Source: Acidimicrobiales bacterium (lineage in GTDB: Bacteria; Actinomycetota; Acidimicrobiia; Acidimicrobiales; VFJN01). From it: DNA of 21,822 bases. The notes under the pieces were generated by a model. That model searched no databases. It was given only the letters and a program-made list of their open reading frames with translations, and had not been told where the DNA came from. The position numbers and the translations under genes were made by a program. The DNA lies in contig JAFGPU010000513.1 of NCBI GenBank assembly GCA_016936035.1, positions 1 to 21,822 on the forward strand, read 5' to 3'. Below are positions 1 through 7,289 of the stretch, piece after piece. Within the stretch, counting starts at the first letter, position 1. Each line of letters opens with the position of its first letter.

Positions 1-65
1 GCGACGTCCGACGCTGGTCGCCTCCAGGGGTCGAGCGACGGCTGGTCGAGCACGTCCTGCGCCAT
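1..65 (-). CDS. 5' end of a cut-off minus-strand gene (hypothetical)
   Basis: An open frame reads off the left window edge from an ATG at 65, beginning M-A-Q-D-V-L-D-Q-P-S-L-D-P-W. A second in-frame ATG lies at 77, but GGAGGA sits just before the ATG at 65, so the inner start is preferred. It would diverge from the hemerythrin gene, with about 105 bp between starts. Only 21 codons are visible and no family is recognised. The call rests on the open frame and the ribosome-binding-site-like sequence alone. Confidence 0.35.
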   Translation of the reverse strand, partial: MAQDVLDQPSLDPWRRPASDV

Positions 66-171
66 CGTGTCCTCCATGGGCGTCGCCGGGGCGGCACCGA
101 CACGGTACCCACGCGCCCCGAGATGTGACCGCGGGGTAATCAACCGGCCCCGGGGTGGGTACGCGGGGAGC

Positions 172-972
172 ATGGACGCGATCACCATGCTCAAGGACGA
201 CCACAAGACCATCGAGAAGCTGTTCAAGCGGTTCGAGCAGGCGGGCGACCGTGCCTTCGTCGAGAAGCGCACCGTCGTCGACCGCATCATCGAAGAACTC
301 TCCACCCACGCCGCCGTGGAGGAGCAGCTCTTCTACCCGGTGACCAGGGCGACCGTGCCGGCGGTCGAGGACGAGGCCCTCGAGAGCCTCGAGGAGCACC
401 ACGTCGTCAAGTGGACGCTCTGGGAGCTCGAGAGCATGGATCCCGAGGACGAGCGCTTCGACGCCAAGGTCACGGTGCTCATCGAGAACGTGCGCCATCA
501 CATCGAAGAGGAGGAGGCCGACTACTTCCGCGAGGTGCGGGCCGAGCTCGGTCGGAAGTCGCTCACCGAGTTGGGCGACGCCATGGTCGAGGCCAAGAAG
601 GTGGCTCCCACACGACCCCACCCCCGGTCGCCCGACGCCCCTCCCGGCAACCTGGTCGCCGGGCCGGCGGCCGGCGTGGCCGACCGCATCGGCGACACGG
701 TCAGCGGCCTGATCCAGGGCGGCGTCACCGCCGTGGAGCACGTCGTCGACCGCGTGCGCGGCACCAAGCGTGCTCACCCGGCGCCCACGGGGTCGACGAC
801 GACCCGCCGGGTGGCGGCGACGGTGCGTGGTGAGACCGACGAGGTCCTCGACCGCGTGATCGCCGCCGTCCGCGAGGCGAAGGAGGGCGGCGAGCAGGTC
901 GCCTCGGATGCCCGCACGGCGGCGCGCAAGACCACCAAGGCGGCGACCTCGGGCCGCGACGGGAGGTCGTGA
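172..972 (+). CDS. Hemerythrin HHE-domain protein with basic C-terminal tail
   Basis: The 266-residue protein opens with a hemerythrin-like four-helix domain (about residues 1-130). Candidate di-iron ligands are H11 in the first helix, H46 and E50 in the HAAVEE segment, H76/H77, and H109/H110 with E114. Such domains bind O2, NO or iron in the cytoplasm; the ligand here is unknown. Residues about 150-266 are unusual: a Pro-rich linker, then amphipathic helices (about 165-195 and 220-250) ending in a Lys/Arg/Ala/Thr-rich stretch that resembles histone H1-like or phasin-like tails. No signal peptide is seen. The ATG at 172 was chosen over one at 67 because homology begins here (MDAITMLKDDH) and GGGGAG precedes it; the upstream frame has no conserved look. 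The next gene begins 27 bp downstream, so the two may be co-transcribed. Confidence 0.85.
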   Translation: MDAITMLKDDHKTIEKLFKRFEQAGDRAFVEKRTVVDRIIEELSTHAAVEEQLFYPVTRATVPAVEDEALESLEEHHVVKWTLWELESMDPEDERFDAKVTVLIENVRHHIEEEEADYFREVRAELGRKSLTELGDAMVEAKKVAPTRPHPRSPDAPPGNLVAGPAAGVADRIGDTVSGLIQGGVTAVEHVVDRVRGTKRAHPAPTGSTTTRRVAATVRGETDEVLDRVIAAVREAKEGGEQVASDARTAARKTTKAATSGRDGRS

Positions 973-986
973 CCCCGCGAGGACCC

Positions 987-992
987 TAGGCT
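987..992 (+). promoter_or_regulatory. -10-like hexamer for a leaderless start of the DUF3754 gene
   Basis: TAGGCT lies 7 nt before the GTG at 1000, the geometry expected if transcription begins at the start codon. No Shine-Dalgarno sequence lies in the 27 bp after the previous stop. No clear -35 element was seen. Confidence 0.4.
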
Positions 993-999
993 CGGCGCG

Positions 1000-2226
1000 G
1001 TGGACGGACCGGAACGCTTCGTGCCGCGCCGGGTGGGGCAGGTCACCGACGAGCTCGTCGCCCTGCCGTGGGACGACCCGGCGGACGCCGAGCGGTTCCG
1101 GGTCCTCAGCCGCCTCGTCGCCGCGCTCGCCCAGGTCGACCTCCACGATCGCGAGGAGGCGGTGATCGACGCCTGGGCGCAGACCGAGGCCGGCGACGCA
1201 CAGGCCGCCGCCGCGCTGCGCGAGGCGCTGAGCACGCTGCTCGACGGCGCCAACTACGTGCCGGTCACCATGGACGAGCTGAACGAGGCGATGGCGCGCG
1301 AGTCGTTGATCCCACTGCGCCTCGAGGTCGACCTGGACGACTACACCGACCTGCTCGTCTACCGCCGGGGCGGCCGGCGAGAGACCGTCCAGGTGCCGAA
1401 GTGGAAGGGCCTCCGGTCGGAGGAGCGCACCATCACGGTCGAGGACCGGGTCGTGGTCCTGACCCGGATCAAGCCCCGGTCGTGGTTCGAGGAGCGCGGC
1501 ATCGACCCGGCCGAGCGCAACCTGGTGCCGGGCCAGGTGTCCCTCAAGCAGTTCCAGGACGTGCCGCGAGCCGATATCGAGATGCTCCTGCCGTCGACGC
1601 AGGTGCGGTTCCGGCCCATCGACACGCTGCTCGTCGGGTTGCCGGCGCTGGCGTCGGGCATCGTCGTGCTGACGACCAAGCTGCTCCCCACGATCGGCCT
1701 CGCCGTGGTCCTGCTCGGTGCGTGGTTGGGCCTCCGCGACGACGAGCCCGAGCTCGACCAGGGGGCCCTCGTGGTGCTGTTCGGTGGCCTCGTCACCATC
1801 GGCGGCTTTCTCGTCCGCCAGTGGTCCAAGCTGAAGAACCGCCGGCTCGCCTACCTGAAGACGCTGTCGGAGACGCTCTACTTCCGCACCCTCGCCGACG
1901 GGCCGGGCGTGTTGCACACCCTGCTGTACTCGGCGGGCCAGCAGCACGTCCTCGAGGTCGTCCTCGCGTACCGCTTCCTGCTGGCGGCGCCCGACGGGGC
2001 CAACGCCCACGACCTCGACGCCGACGTCGAGCGCTGGCTCCGGGCGACCTGCCACCGCGAGATCGACTTCGAGGTCGATGCCGCGCTGACCGAGCTCGAC
2101 GACCTGGGCCTGGTCGACCGGGACGGGGATCGGGTGCGGGCGGTCCCCCCGCCCACTGCGCTCACCCGCCTCGACCGCCGGTGGGACCAGATCTTCCGGT
2201 TCCAGCCCGAGGACACGCACGCGTGA
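1000..2226 (+). CDS. DUF3754 (TMEM143-like) membrane protein
   Basis: The 408-residue protein matches the DUF3754 family, whose members include TMEM143; the molecular function is unknown. Residues about 85-205 form the soluble N-terminal part, with the family's features of a conserved basic run (VPKWKGLRSEERT, about 132-144) and the stretch around FQDVPRADIEMLLP before the membrane. Membrane segments are predicted at about 208-226, 229-246 and 253-272. The C-terminal part contains the typical YFRTLADGPGVLHTLL and LEVVLAYRFLL segments (about 294-328), then a winged-helix-like end (about 345-395). The GTG start has no ribosome-binding site but carries a -10-like hexamer 7 nt upstream, so it may be leaderless. 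There is no evidence of a partner beyond the two neighbouring plus-strand genes. Confidence 0.8.
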   Translation: MDGPERFVPRRVGQVTDELVALPWDDPADAERFRVLSRLVAALAQVDLHDREEAVIDAWAQTEAGDAQAAAALREALSTLLDGANYVPVTMDELNEAMARESLIPLRLEVDLDDYTDLLVYRRGGRRETVQVPKWKGLRSEERTITVEDRVVVLTRIKPRSWFEERGIDPAERNLVPGQVSLKQFQDVPRADIEMLLPSTQVRFRPIDTLLVGLPALASGIVVLTTKLLPTIGLAVVLLGAWLGLRDDEPELDQGALVVLFGGLVTIGGFLVRQWSKLKNRRLAYLKTLSETLYFRTLADGPGVLHTLLYSAGQQHVLEVVLAYRFLLAAPDGANAHDLDADVERWLRATCHREIDFEVDAALTELDDLGLVDRDGDRVRAVPPPTALTRLDRRWDQIFRFQPEDTHA

Positions 2227-2282
2227 CCGACCGCCTTGGGTGCGTGCACGTGCGCCCGCAGTGACGCAACGGAGGGCGCAAC

Positions 2283-2301
2283 GGTCCCTACCGACGGGAC
2301 C
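2283..2301. repeat. 6-bp inverted repeat in the 2226-2390 intergenic region
   Basis: GGTCCC and GGGACC flank a 7-nt spacer. A second inverted repeat, CCCTACG (2307-2313) and CGTAGGG (2331-2337), follows and overlaps the likely -10 element. Either could be an operator for the membrane protein gene at 2390; this is inference from symmetry only. Confidence 0.3.
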
Positions 2302-2332
2302 TTGTCCCCTACGTGCCGCGCTCGGCCGTCCG

Positions 2333-2338
2333 TAGGGT
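2333..2338 (+). promoter_or_regulatory. -10-like hexamer upstream of the membrane protein gene
   Basis: TAGGGT fits TANNNT and would start a transcript near 2346, giving a leader of about 45 nt that holds the GAGAGGA ribosome-binding site at 2376-2382. The hexamer lies at the right arm of an inverted repeat (2307-2337). No convincing -35 element was found. Confidence 0.35.
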
Positions 2339-2389
2339 CACTGGTGTGCCGGACGAGTTGACCGGCCACCGGGACGAGAGGAACCCACG

Positions 2390-3067
2390 ATGACGGCTCC
2401 CACCAAGGAACGAGTGCCGACACTCGGCCTCCACAGCCAGGACAAGAAGGACACGGACGCAGCAGGCCGCAACGGCGACGTCGTCCGCCTGCCCCGCCAG
2501 AAGATCGACAAGGTCCTCATCGGCTTCGGCGTGATCGCCGCCATGGTGTTCGCGCTGGCCGGGGGCCTGCTGACCTGGGGCGCCAACTTCGCCGACGACT
2601 ACGTCTACGACGAGCTGTCGTCGCAGAACGTCTTCTTCCCCGACGAGGACGCCCTCGTCGAGGAGGGCCGCGACGACCTGGTGCCCTACGCCGGTGAGCA
2701 GGTCACCACGGGCGACGAGGCCGAGGCCTACGCCAGCTACATCGGCGGCCACCTCGAGGAGATCGCCGACGGCCAGACCTATGCCGAGATCGACGACCGG
2801 GGCGCCGCCCAGGCCGTCGTCGAAGCCGAGGAGGCCGGGGCCAGCGAGGCCGAGGTCGCCGAGCTGCAGGCCACCGCCGACCAGCTGAAGGCCCAGCGGG
2901 ACAGCCTCTTCAAGGGTGAGACCCTGCGAGGCCTGCTGCTCTCCAGCTACGCCTGGTCGACCATCGGCCGCATCGCCGGGATCGCCGCCTGGGTCGCCTT
3001 CGCCGGTGCCGCAGTCATGGCGCTGCTGGTGGTCGCCGGGTTCGTCCACGTGAAGCGCACCGCCTGA
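2390..3067 (+). CDS. Two-helix membrane protein of an uncharacterised actinobacterial family
   Basis: The 225-residue protein has a polar cytoplasmic N-terminus (1-42), a membrane segment at about 43-66, an acidic region (67-185) and a second membrane segment at about 190-218, ending in a short basic tail. By the positive-inside rule the acidic region should lie outside the membrane. It contains a DDYVYDELSSQN...FFP stretch and a later TYAEID segment, followed by a Glu/Ala-rich helix that may be a coiled coil (about 140-172). Related actinobacterial proteins are, from memory, often mislabelled as a LigA dioxygenase; nothing here resembles an enzyme. Start: GAGAGGA lies 7 nt before the ATG. 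The gene ends at a hairpin separating it from the convergent hydrolase gene. Function unknown. Confidence 0.75.
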   Translation: MTAPTKERVPTLGLHSQDKKDTDAAGRNGDVVRLPRQKIDKVLIGFGVIAAMVFALAGGLLTWGANFADDYVYDELSSQNVFFPDEDALVEEGRDDLVPYAGEQVTTGDEAEAYASYIGGHLEEIADGQTYAEIDDRGAAQAVVEAEEAGASEAEVAELQATADQLKAQRDSLFKGETLRGLLLSSYAWSTIGRIAGIAAWVAFAGAAVMALLVVAGFVHVKRTA

Positions 3068-3075
3068 GATCCGGT

Positions 3076-3107
3076 CGGTCGCCGGGTCCGCAAGGGCCCG
3101 GCGACCG
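3076..3107. terminator. Bidirectional hairpin terminator between convergent genes
   Basis: An 11-bp perfect inverted repeat (CGGTCGCCGGG / CCCGGCGACCG) with a 10-nt loop lies between the stops at 3067 (+) and 3127 (-). No T-tract follows on either strand, as is common in very GC-rich genomes. Its position makes it a shared terminator candidate. Confidence 0.65.
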
Positions 3108-3126
3108 TCGCGCGTGACGGCCGCCG

Positions 3127-4011
3127 TCAGGGCAGGATCGAGCGGAGGGCGGCGAGGAACTCGGCCGGCCGGTCGCGGGCGGGATCGTCCGCGCAATCCT
3201 CGATGACGATCACCGGCCAGCCGTAGCGGTCGCCGGCGGCGTGGGCCACGCGGACGCGCGTCGCCCGGTCGTGGCGCCCCCACACGAGGGTGGTCGGCAC
3301 GGTGATCCTCTCCAGCGTGTCGGAGGGGATCGGGCGCATGCCGAACCGGCGGAGCATCTGCCCGACCGCCTTCGACCCCGGGCCGGCGGCGGCCGACACG
3401 TTGTAGGACTCGAACGGTTCCCACTGCGCCCCCAGCCCGGTGCGCAGGTCGTCGAGGTCGTACGAGCACTGGTGCATGAACCGCTCGTAGCTGCGGGGCG
3501 ACGGACGCGACAGGAACCGCGCCATCCCCAGCGCGAAGCGGGGCGAGGGCCGGAACCGGGCCAGCCCAAGGGTGTCGACCAGGACCAGCGAGCGCAGGCG
3601 GTCGCCGTGCCGGGCGGCATAGCGGGCGGCGATGGCACCACCGAGGACGTGCCCGACGAGGGTGGGGGGCGTGGCGCACGTGGCGGTGATCAGCTCGTCG
3701 AGCCAGGCGTCGATGCCGTCCTCCGACAGCGGCTCCGCCGGCACGGCGGACGAGCCGTGGGCGGGGAGGTCGGGGGCGATCACCCGGTGGGTGGCGGCGA
3801 GATCAGGCACGATCCGCAGCCACTTGGCCCCCGACTCGCCCGGTCCGTGCAACAGCACGACGGGTTCGCCGTCGCCGCCCTCGAGCACGGCGGTCGTCAC
3901 GCCGCCGAGGGTCGGTCGCCGTTCCGACAGGGGGAGGCCGGCGAGCAGGCGGCGCCGGTCGCTCACCCCCGGGTTCGCCGTGCCGGTGGTGGTGCTCTCG
4001 GTCGCGGTCAT
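3127..4011 (-). CDS. Alpha/beta-hydrolase-fold protein lacking the catalytic Ser and His
   Basis: The 294-residue protein has the full alpha/beta-hydrolase layout: the HGPGES oxyanion-hole strand (55-60), the DLPAHGSS loop (81-88), the nucleophile elbow, a cap region (about 150-225), and the WGRHD strand (244-248) carrying the acid D248. The elbow reads G-H-V-L-G-G (120-125), with valine at 122 where the nucleophile Ser (or Asp/Cys) should be. The late C-G-H-x-P motif reads C-A-D-D-P (273-277), so the catalytic His is replaced by D275. Both changes are clear in the DNA and the frame is intact, so this looks like a maintained pseudoenzyme. The ATG at 4011 was chosen because a TACGGT hexamer lies 6 nt upstream and the longer frame has no family similarity. 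A LuxR-type gene lies upstream on the same strand, with a palindrome between them. Confidence 0.8.
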   Translation of the reverse strand: MTATESTTTGTANPGVSDRRRLLAGLPLSERRPTLGGVTTAVLEGGDGEPVVLLHGPGESGAKWLRIVPDLAATHRVIAPDLPAHGSSAVPAEPLSEDGIDAWLDELITATCATPPTLVGHVLGGAIAARYAARHGDRLRSLVLVDTLGLARFRPSPRFALGMARFLSRPSPRSYERFMHQCSYDLDDLRTGLGAQWEPFESYNVSAAAGPGSKAVGQMLRRFGMRPIPSDTLERITVPTTLVWGRHDRATRVRVAHAAGDRYGWPVIVIEDCADDPARDRPAEFLAALRSILP

Positions 4012-4017
4012 GACCGC

Positions 4018-4023
4018 ACCGTA
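4018..4023 (-). promoter_or_regulatory. -10-like hexamer for a leaderless hydrolase-like gene
   Basis: On the minus strand TACGGT stands 6 nt before the ATG at 4011, and there is no Shine-Dalgarno sequence. This suggests a leaderless transcript independent of the upstream regulator gene. Confidence 0.45.
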
Positions 4024-4080
4024 CGGACGTCGCCTCCGCGACCGCATCGGGCGGAGCACGCAACGTCGCTGCGGGCCGTT

Positions 4081-4098
4081 GTGGGTGGTTCCACCCAC
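4081..4098. promoter_or_regulatory. 18-bp palindrome between the LuxR-type gene and the hydrolase-like gene
   Basis: GTGGGTGG-TT-CCACCCAC has two perfect 8-bp arms around a 2-nt centre. It begins 10 bp after the regulator's stop codon and lies about 70-87 bp upstream of the hydrolase-like start. As RNA it can form a 7-bp stem with a tetraloop, so a terminator for the regulator is possible, though no U-tract follows. As DNA it has the size and symmetry of a dimeric HTH operator. Confidence 0.5.
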
Positions 4099-4107
4099 GC
4101 GCACCGG

Positions 4108-5736
4108 TCAGACGAGCTGGTGACGGTAAGCGTAGGCGGTGGCCCCGGCGCGGCTGGAGACGCCCAGCTTGGTGAAGATGTTGCTGAGGTGGCGCTCGAC
4201 GGTCCGCTCGCTGAGCACCAGCTCGACGGCGATCTCGCGGTTCGTCGACCCGGAGCTGACGAGTTGCAGCACCTCGAGCTCGCGCGCGGTGAGACCGTGG
4301 TCGTCGCGGTCGGTGCCGGGAGCGAGCGCCTCGACCCGGACGAGGTCTGGTTGCGCACCGAGCTCGTCGAAGGCGTGCCGCGCGGTGCCGAGCTCGATCG
4401 CGGCGGTGTCGTCGTCGCCGAGCTCGCGGTACGCCAGCGCGACGAGGACGCGGGCGCGGGCGCCGTCGTACCGCGCGCCGACGGCGCGCCACCCGTCGGC
4501 CGCCTGCCGGAGGTGCCCGAGGGCGGCCACGGGGTCGCCCTCGGCCAGGCGGACGTGCCCGAGCGCGCACTCGGACATGGCCCGGAGGTACGGGGCGGCG
4601 GTGTCGCCGGCGATCTCGGCCAGCTCACTGGCGGCGCTCGACGCCGCAGCGACGTCGCCGGCCGCGACGAGGATCTCGGCCGCAGCCGCCAGCACGCGTG
4701 CCCGGGCGAGGCGGTCGCGGGTCTCCGCCGACACCCGGCGGATGGCCCCCTCGGCCGCCGCGACCTTGCCCTCGGCCAGCCGCAGCAGGGCCAGACCGGG
4801 CTGCGGGTCGTGCCCCCACCGGCTCGCCTGCCCGTAGGCATCGGCCGCGGCGGCGAACTCGCCGCGCAACCGGTGGAGCTCGGCCCGCTGGTAGTACGCC
4901 GCGCCCAGCGCCGGCTGCTCGTCCGGCTGCGAGAGCCGCTCGCAGGCGCGCCGCGCCTCGTCGAGCGCGTCGCCCCACGCGCCGTGGACCTGCAGGATCT
5001 GGGATCGGTGGACGAGGCACTGCCCGCGGTAGGGGACGAGGTCGGGCTGGCTCTCGCACCACCGCGTGAGCGCGTCGGTCCACTCGTGGGCACGGCGCAG
5101 CTCGAACGTGAGCTGGCAGGTCTCGATCACCGCGCAGTAGACGATGCCGGCGAGGGGGGCCGAGACCTCTTCAGCCACGACCGCGACCATCGCCTCGTCG
5201 AGCAGGCGGAGGCCGTCCTCGGTGGCGCCCTGCACGACGAGCGCCTGCCCCTGCCCGAGCCGGCCGAGCGTGACGAGGTCGACATCGCCGAAGCGGCGAC
5301 CGATGTCGGCGGCGGCCGAGAAGTGGTCGTGCGCCGCCTGCGGGTCGCCGGCGTCGAACGCCTGCAGGCCCGCGGGCACCCGCAGGTAGCCGCGCTCGGC
5401 ACAGTCACCGGCCTGGTCGACCAGCCGCTGGGCCCGGCCGAACCAACCGCCGGCCTGGGCCACGTCGCCCCGGTGTGCCAGCTGGAAGCCGAGCCAGAAC
5501 GCGCAGCGCGCCGCCCGGGTCGCCTCGCCGGCATCGACGTGGTGCTGGTGTGCACGGGACCACGCGACCGTGCTCGCGTCCTCCTCCCCGATCAGGTACG
5601 CGGCCGTCGCGAGCCGCTCGAGCTCTGCGCCCACGAGCGCAGCCGGAGTGCTGGCGGCCAGGTGGCGGTACGCGTCCCGCCAGCGTCGCTCCGCGAAGGC
5701 GACCGCACCCCGGTCGGGCTCGTCATCCGTGCTCAT
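4108..5736 (-). CDS. TPR-repeat regulator with C-terminal LuxR-type HTH
   Basis: The 542-residue protein ends in a clear LuxR/GerE helix-turn-helix (about 482-542: LTARELEVLQL, then NREIAVELVLSERTVERHLSNIFTKLGV). The rest is Ala-rich helical pairs typical of TPR-like repeats. Unlike full-size LAL/MalT regulators it has no AAA/STAND ATPase domain and no Walker A motif, so it corresponds to the sensor and DNA-binding part only. It probably regulates transcription in response to a protein or ligand bound by the TPR array; the signal is unknown. The ATG at 5736 lies inside the end of cobQ (stop 5723-5725), a 14-bp overlap implying translational coupling. An upstream in-frame extension to 6075 is antisense-like shadow of cobQ and was rejected. 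Confidence 0.85.
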   Translation of the reverse strand: MSTDDEPDRGAVAFAERRWRDAYRHLAASTPAALVGAELERLATAAYLIGEEDASTVAWSRAHQHHVDAGEATRAARCAFWLGFQLAHRGDVAQAGGWFGRAQRLVDQAGDCAERGYLRVPAGLQAFDAGDPQAAHDHFSAAADIGRRFGDVDLVTLGRLGQGQALVVQGATEDGLRLLDEAMVAVVAEEVSAPLAGIVYCAVIETCQLTFELRRAHEWTDALTRWCESQPDLVPYRGQCLVHRSQILQVHGAWGDALDEARRACERLSQPDEQPALGAAYYQRAELHRLRGEFAAAADAYGQASRWGHDPQPGLALLRLAEGKVAAAEGAIRRVSAETRDRLARARVLAAAAEILVAAGDVAAASSAASELAEIAGDTAAPYLRAMSECALGHVRLAEGDPVAALGHLRQAADGWRAVGARYDGARARVLVALAYRELGDDDTAAIELGTARHAFDELGAQPDLVRVEALAPGTDRDDHGLTARELEVLQLVSSGSTNREIAVELVLSERTVERHLSNIFTKLGVSSRAGATAYAYRHQLV

Positions 5737-7198
5737 CCGCGGGGCCGAGCCTAGAAGACCGCGGAGCGGTCGTCCCCACTCGCAGACCGGCTTCGCGGTC
5801 CGGGCGGACCAGGTCCCAGAGCAGGCGGGTGTCGAGGTGCTCGTCGACGGCGTCGGCCAGGGCGTCGAAGGTCGCATCCAGCACCGGGGGCGGACGCTGA
5901 CCGCAGAGCGCCTCGAGCACGGCCGGGCTCTCGAGCAGTCCGTGCACCGTGGTGCCCAGCACCGATCCGGAACCCCAGAGCAGGGGTGCCAGCCGGCAGC
6001 CGTCGGCGGTGACCTGCCCGTTGCGGATCTCGTAGCCGGCGGCCTCGACGCCGCCGAGCGCCGTCCACGGCGCACCGAGCGGCGGGAAGGTCACGGTGGT
6101 GGCGCGGGTGACCTTGGCCGGGTCCATGTCCGTGCGCAGCGTCAGCAGGCCGAGGCCCCGGGTGGCGCCCTCGACGCCCGCGCCGTCCACGACCGACTCG
6201 CCCAGCATCATGCACCCGCCGCAGATGCCCAGGATCCGCCCACCGAGCGCGGCGCGCGCCACCAGCGCGGCGTCGAGGTCGTGCCGGCGCACCCAGGCCA
6301 CGTCGGCGGCGACGTGCTTGGAGCCGGGAAGCACCACCAGGTCGGCTCCGTCGAGGTCTGCGGCCCGGGTGGCCCAGCGCACGTGCGCCGCGTGGCCGAG
6401 CAGGTGCAGCTCGTCGAGGTTGGACGCGAAGGGGTACCGGACCACGGCCACGACCGGCGCCCCGGCCGGCGGCCGGGCCCGCACGGTGGCGCCCTCCTCG
6501 TCGGGCAGCTCGTGGTCGAGCAGGGGCACCACGCCGGCGGCCCGCATGCCGGTGCGCTCGGCCAGCAGCGCGGGGCCCGGCTCGAGCAGGTCGGCGTCAC
6601 CCCGGAACCTGTTGAGGACGAAGGCGGCGAGCCGCCGCCGGGTCTCCTCGGGCACCAGGGCCCACGTGCCGAACAGGTGGGCGAAGGCGCCGCCCCGGTC
6701 GATGTCGGCCACCAGCACGGCGCTGGCGTCCGCGTGGACGAGCACCCGGTTGTTGACCATGTCCGGCAGGTTGATCTCGGCCGGGCTACCGGCGCCCTCG
6801 ACGACCACCAGCTCGTGGCGGCCGTGCAGGCGGTCGAACGCACCCGCCATCGCCGGCCACAGGTGCGGCCCGCGGTCGCCCCAGGGCATGGCGGTGAGGT
6901 CGTGGCGAGGGCGGCCCGCCACCACGACCTGGCTGCGGGTGTCGGCCTCGGGCTTGAGCAGCACGGGGTTCATGTCGGGCACCGGTTCGCGACCGGCGGC
7001 GCGGGCCTGCAGCCACTGGGCCACACCGATCTCGCCGCCGGCGACGACGCGGGCGTTGTTGGACATGTTCTGCGCCTTGAACGGCACGACGTCGACGCCC
7101 TGGCGTGCGAACCAGCGGGCGAGGGCCGTCACCAGCAGGCTCTTGCCCGCGCCCGACGTGCACCCGAGCACCATCAGGGGGCGCATGCGCTGCGTCAT
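5723..7198 (-). CDS. cobQ: Cobyric acid synthase CobQ
   Basis: The 491-residue protein catalyses the ATP- and glutamine-dependent amidation of the b, d, e and g side chains of adenosylcobyrinic acid a,c-diamide in cobalamin synthesis. The N-terminal P-loop synthetase domain has GCTSGAGKS (12-20), the KAQNMSNNA motif (41-49), and VVVEGAGSPAEINL (131-144). The C-terminal type 1 glutamine amidotransferase domain has nucleophile C326 in GICGG and H419 in TVHG. Length is normal for the family. The segment usually reading YEIH reads YEIR at 389-392. No other cob gene and no cobalamin riboswitch lies in the window. The ATG at 7198 overlaps the stop of an upstream five-codon ORF; the inner ATG at 7186 is an alternative start. 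Confidence 0.93.
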   Translation of the reverse strand: MTQRMRPLMVLGCTSGAGKSLLVTALARWFARQGVDVVPFKAQNMSNNARVVAGGEIGVAQWLQARAAGREPVPDMNPVLLKPEADTRSQVVVAGRPRHDLTAMPWGDRGPHLWPAMAGAFDRLHGRHELVVVEGAGSPAEINLPDMVNNRVLVHADASAVLVADIDRGGAFAHLFGTWALVPEETRRRLAAFVLNRFRGDADLLEPGPALLAERTGMRAAGVVPLLDHELPDEEGATVRARPPAGAPVVAVVRYPFASNLDELHLLGHAAHVRWATRAADLDGADLVVLPGSKHVAADVAWVRRHDLDAALVARAALGGRILGICGGCMMLGESVVDGAGVEGATRGLGLLTLRTDMDPAKVTRATTVTFPPLGAPWTALGGVEAAGYEIRNGQVTADGCRLAPLLWGSGSVLGTTVHGLLESPAVLEALCGQRPPPVLDATFDALADAVDEHLDTRLLWDLVRPDREAGLRVGTTAPRSSRLGPADEHG

Positions 7199-7226
7199 CC
7201 CGAGCCTGTCATCGTGACCCTGTCAT
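7199..7226 (-). repeat. Two tandem 14-bp units, each a five-codon ATG...TGA ORF, before cobQ
   Basis: On the minus strand the units ATGACAGGGTCACG (7226-7213) and ATGACAGGCTCGGG (7212-7199) run directly into the cobQ ATG. Each opens a five-codon ORF (M-T-G-S-R at 7226-7209, M-T-G-S-G at 7212-7195) whose TGA overlaps the next ATG as ATGA. Each unit also carries AGG upstream of the following ATG, so the repeat duplicates a translation start module. Confidence 0.5.
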
Positions 7227-7234
7227 CGTGAGCG

Positions 7235-7240
7235 ACCGTA
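7235..7240 (-). promoter_or_regulatory. -10-like hexamer upstream of the cobQ leader ORFs
   Basis: TACGGT on the minus strand lies 8 nt before the ATG of the first five-codon ORF at 7226. Transcription would start at or within 1-2 nt of that ATG, so the leader ORF would be read first. Confidence 0.35.
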
Positions 7241-7289
7241 CCCGGGCGGCCCCGACCGCCGGTTGTGGACCGGACGCGCCGCGCGGGTG

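Noticed and set aside
3241..5754. An 837-codon plus-strand open frame
   Set aside because: It runs antisense across the hydrolase-like and LuxR-type genes and shows no recognisable domain.
5737..6075. N-terminal extension of the LuxR-type regulator
   Set aside because: It is a frame-shifted shadow of the cobQ 3' region; the natural start is the ATG at 5736.
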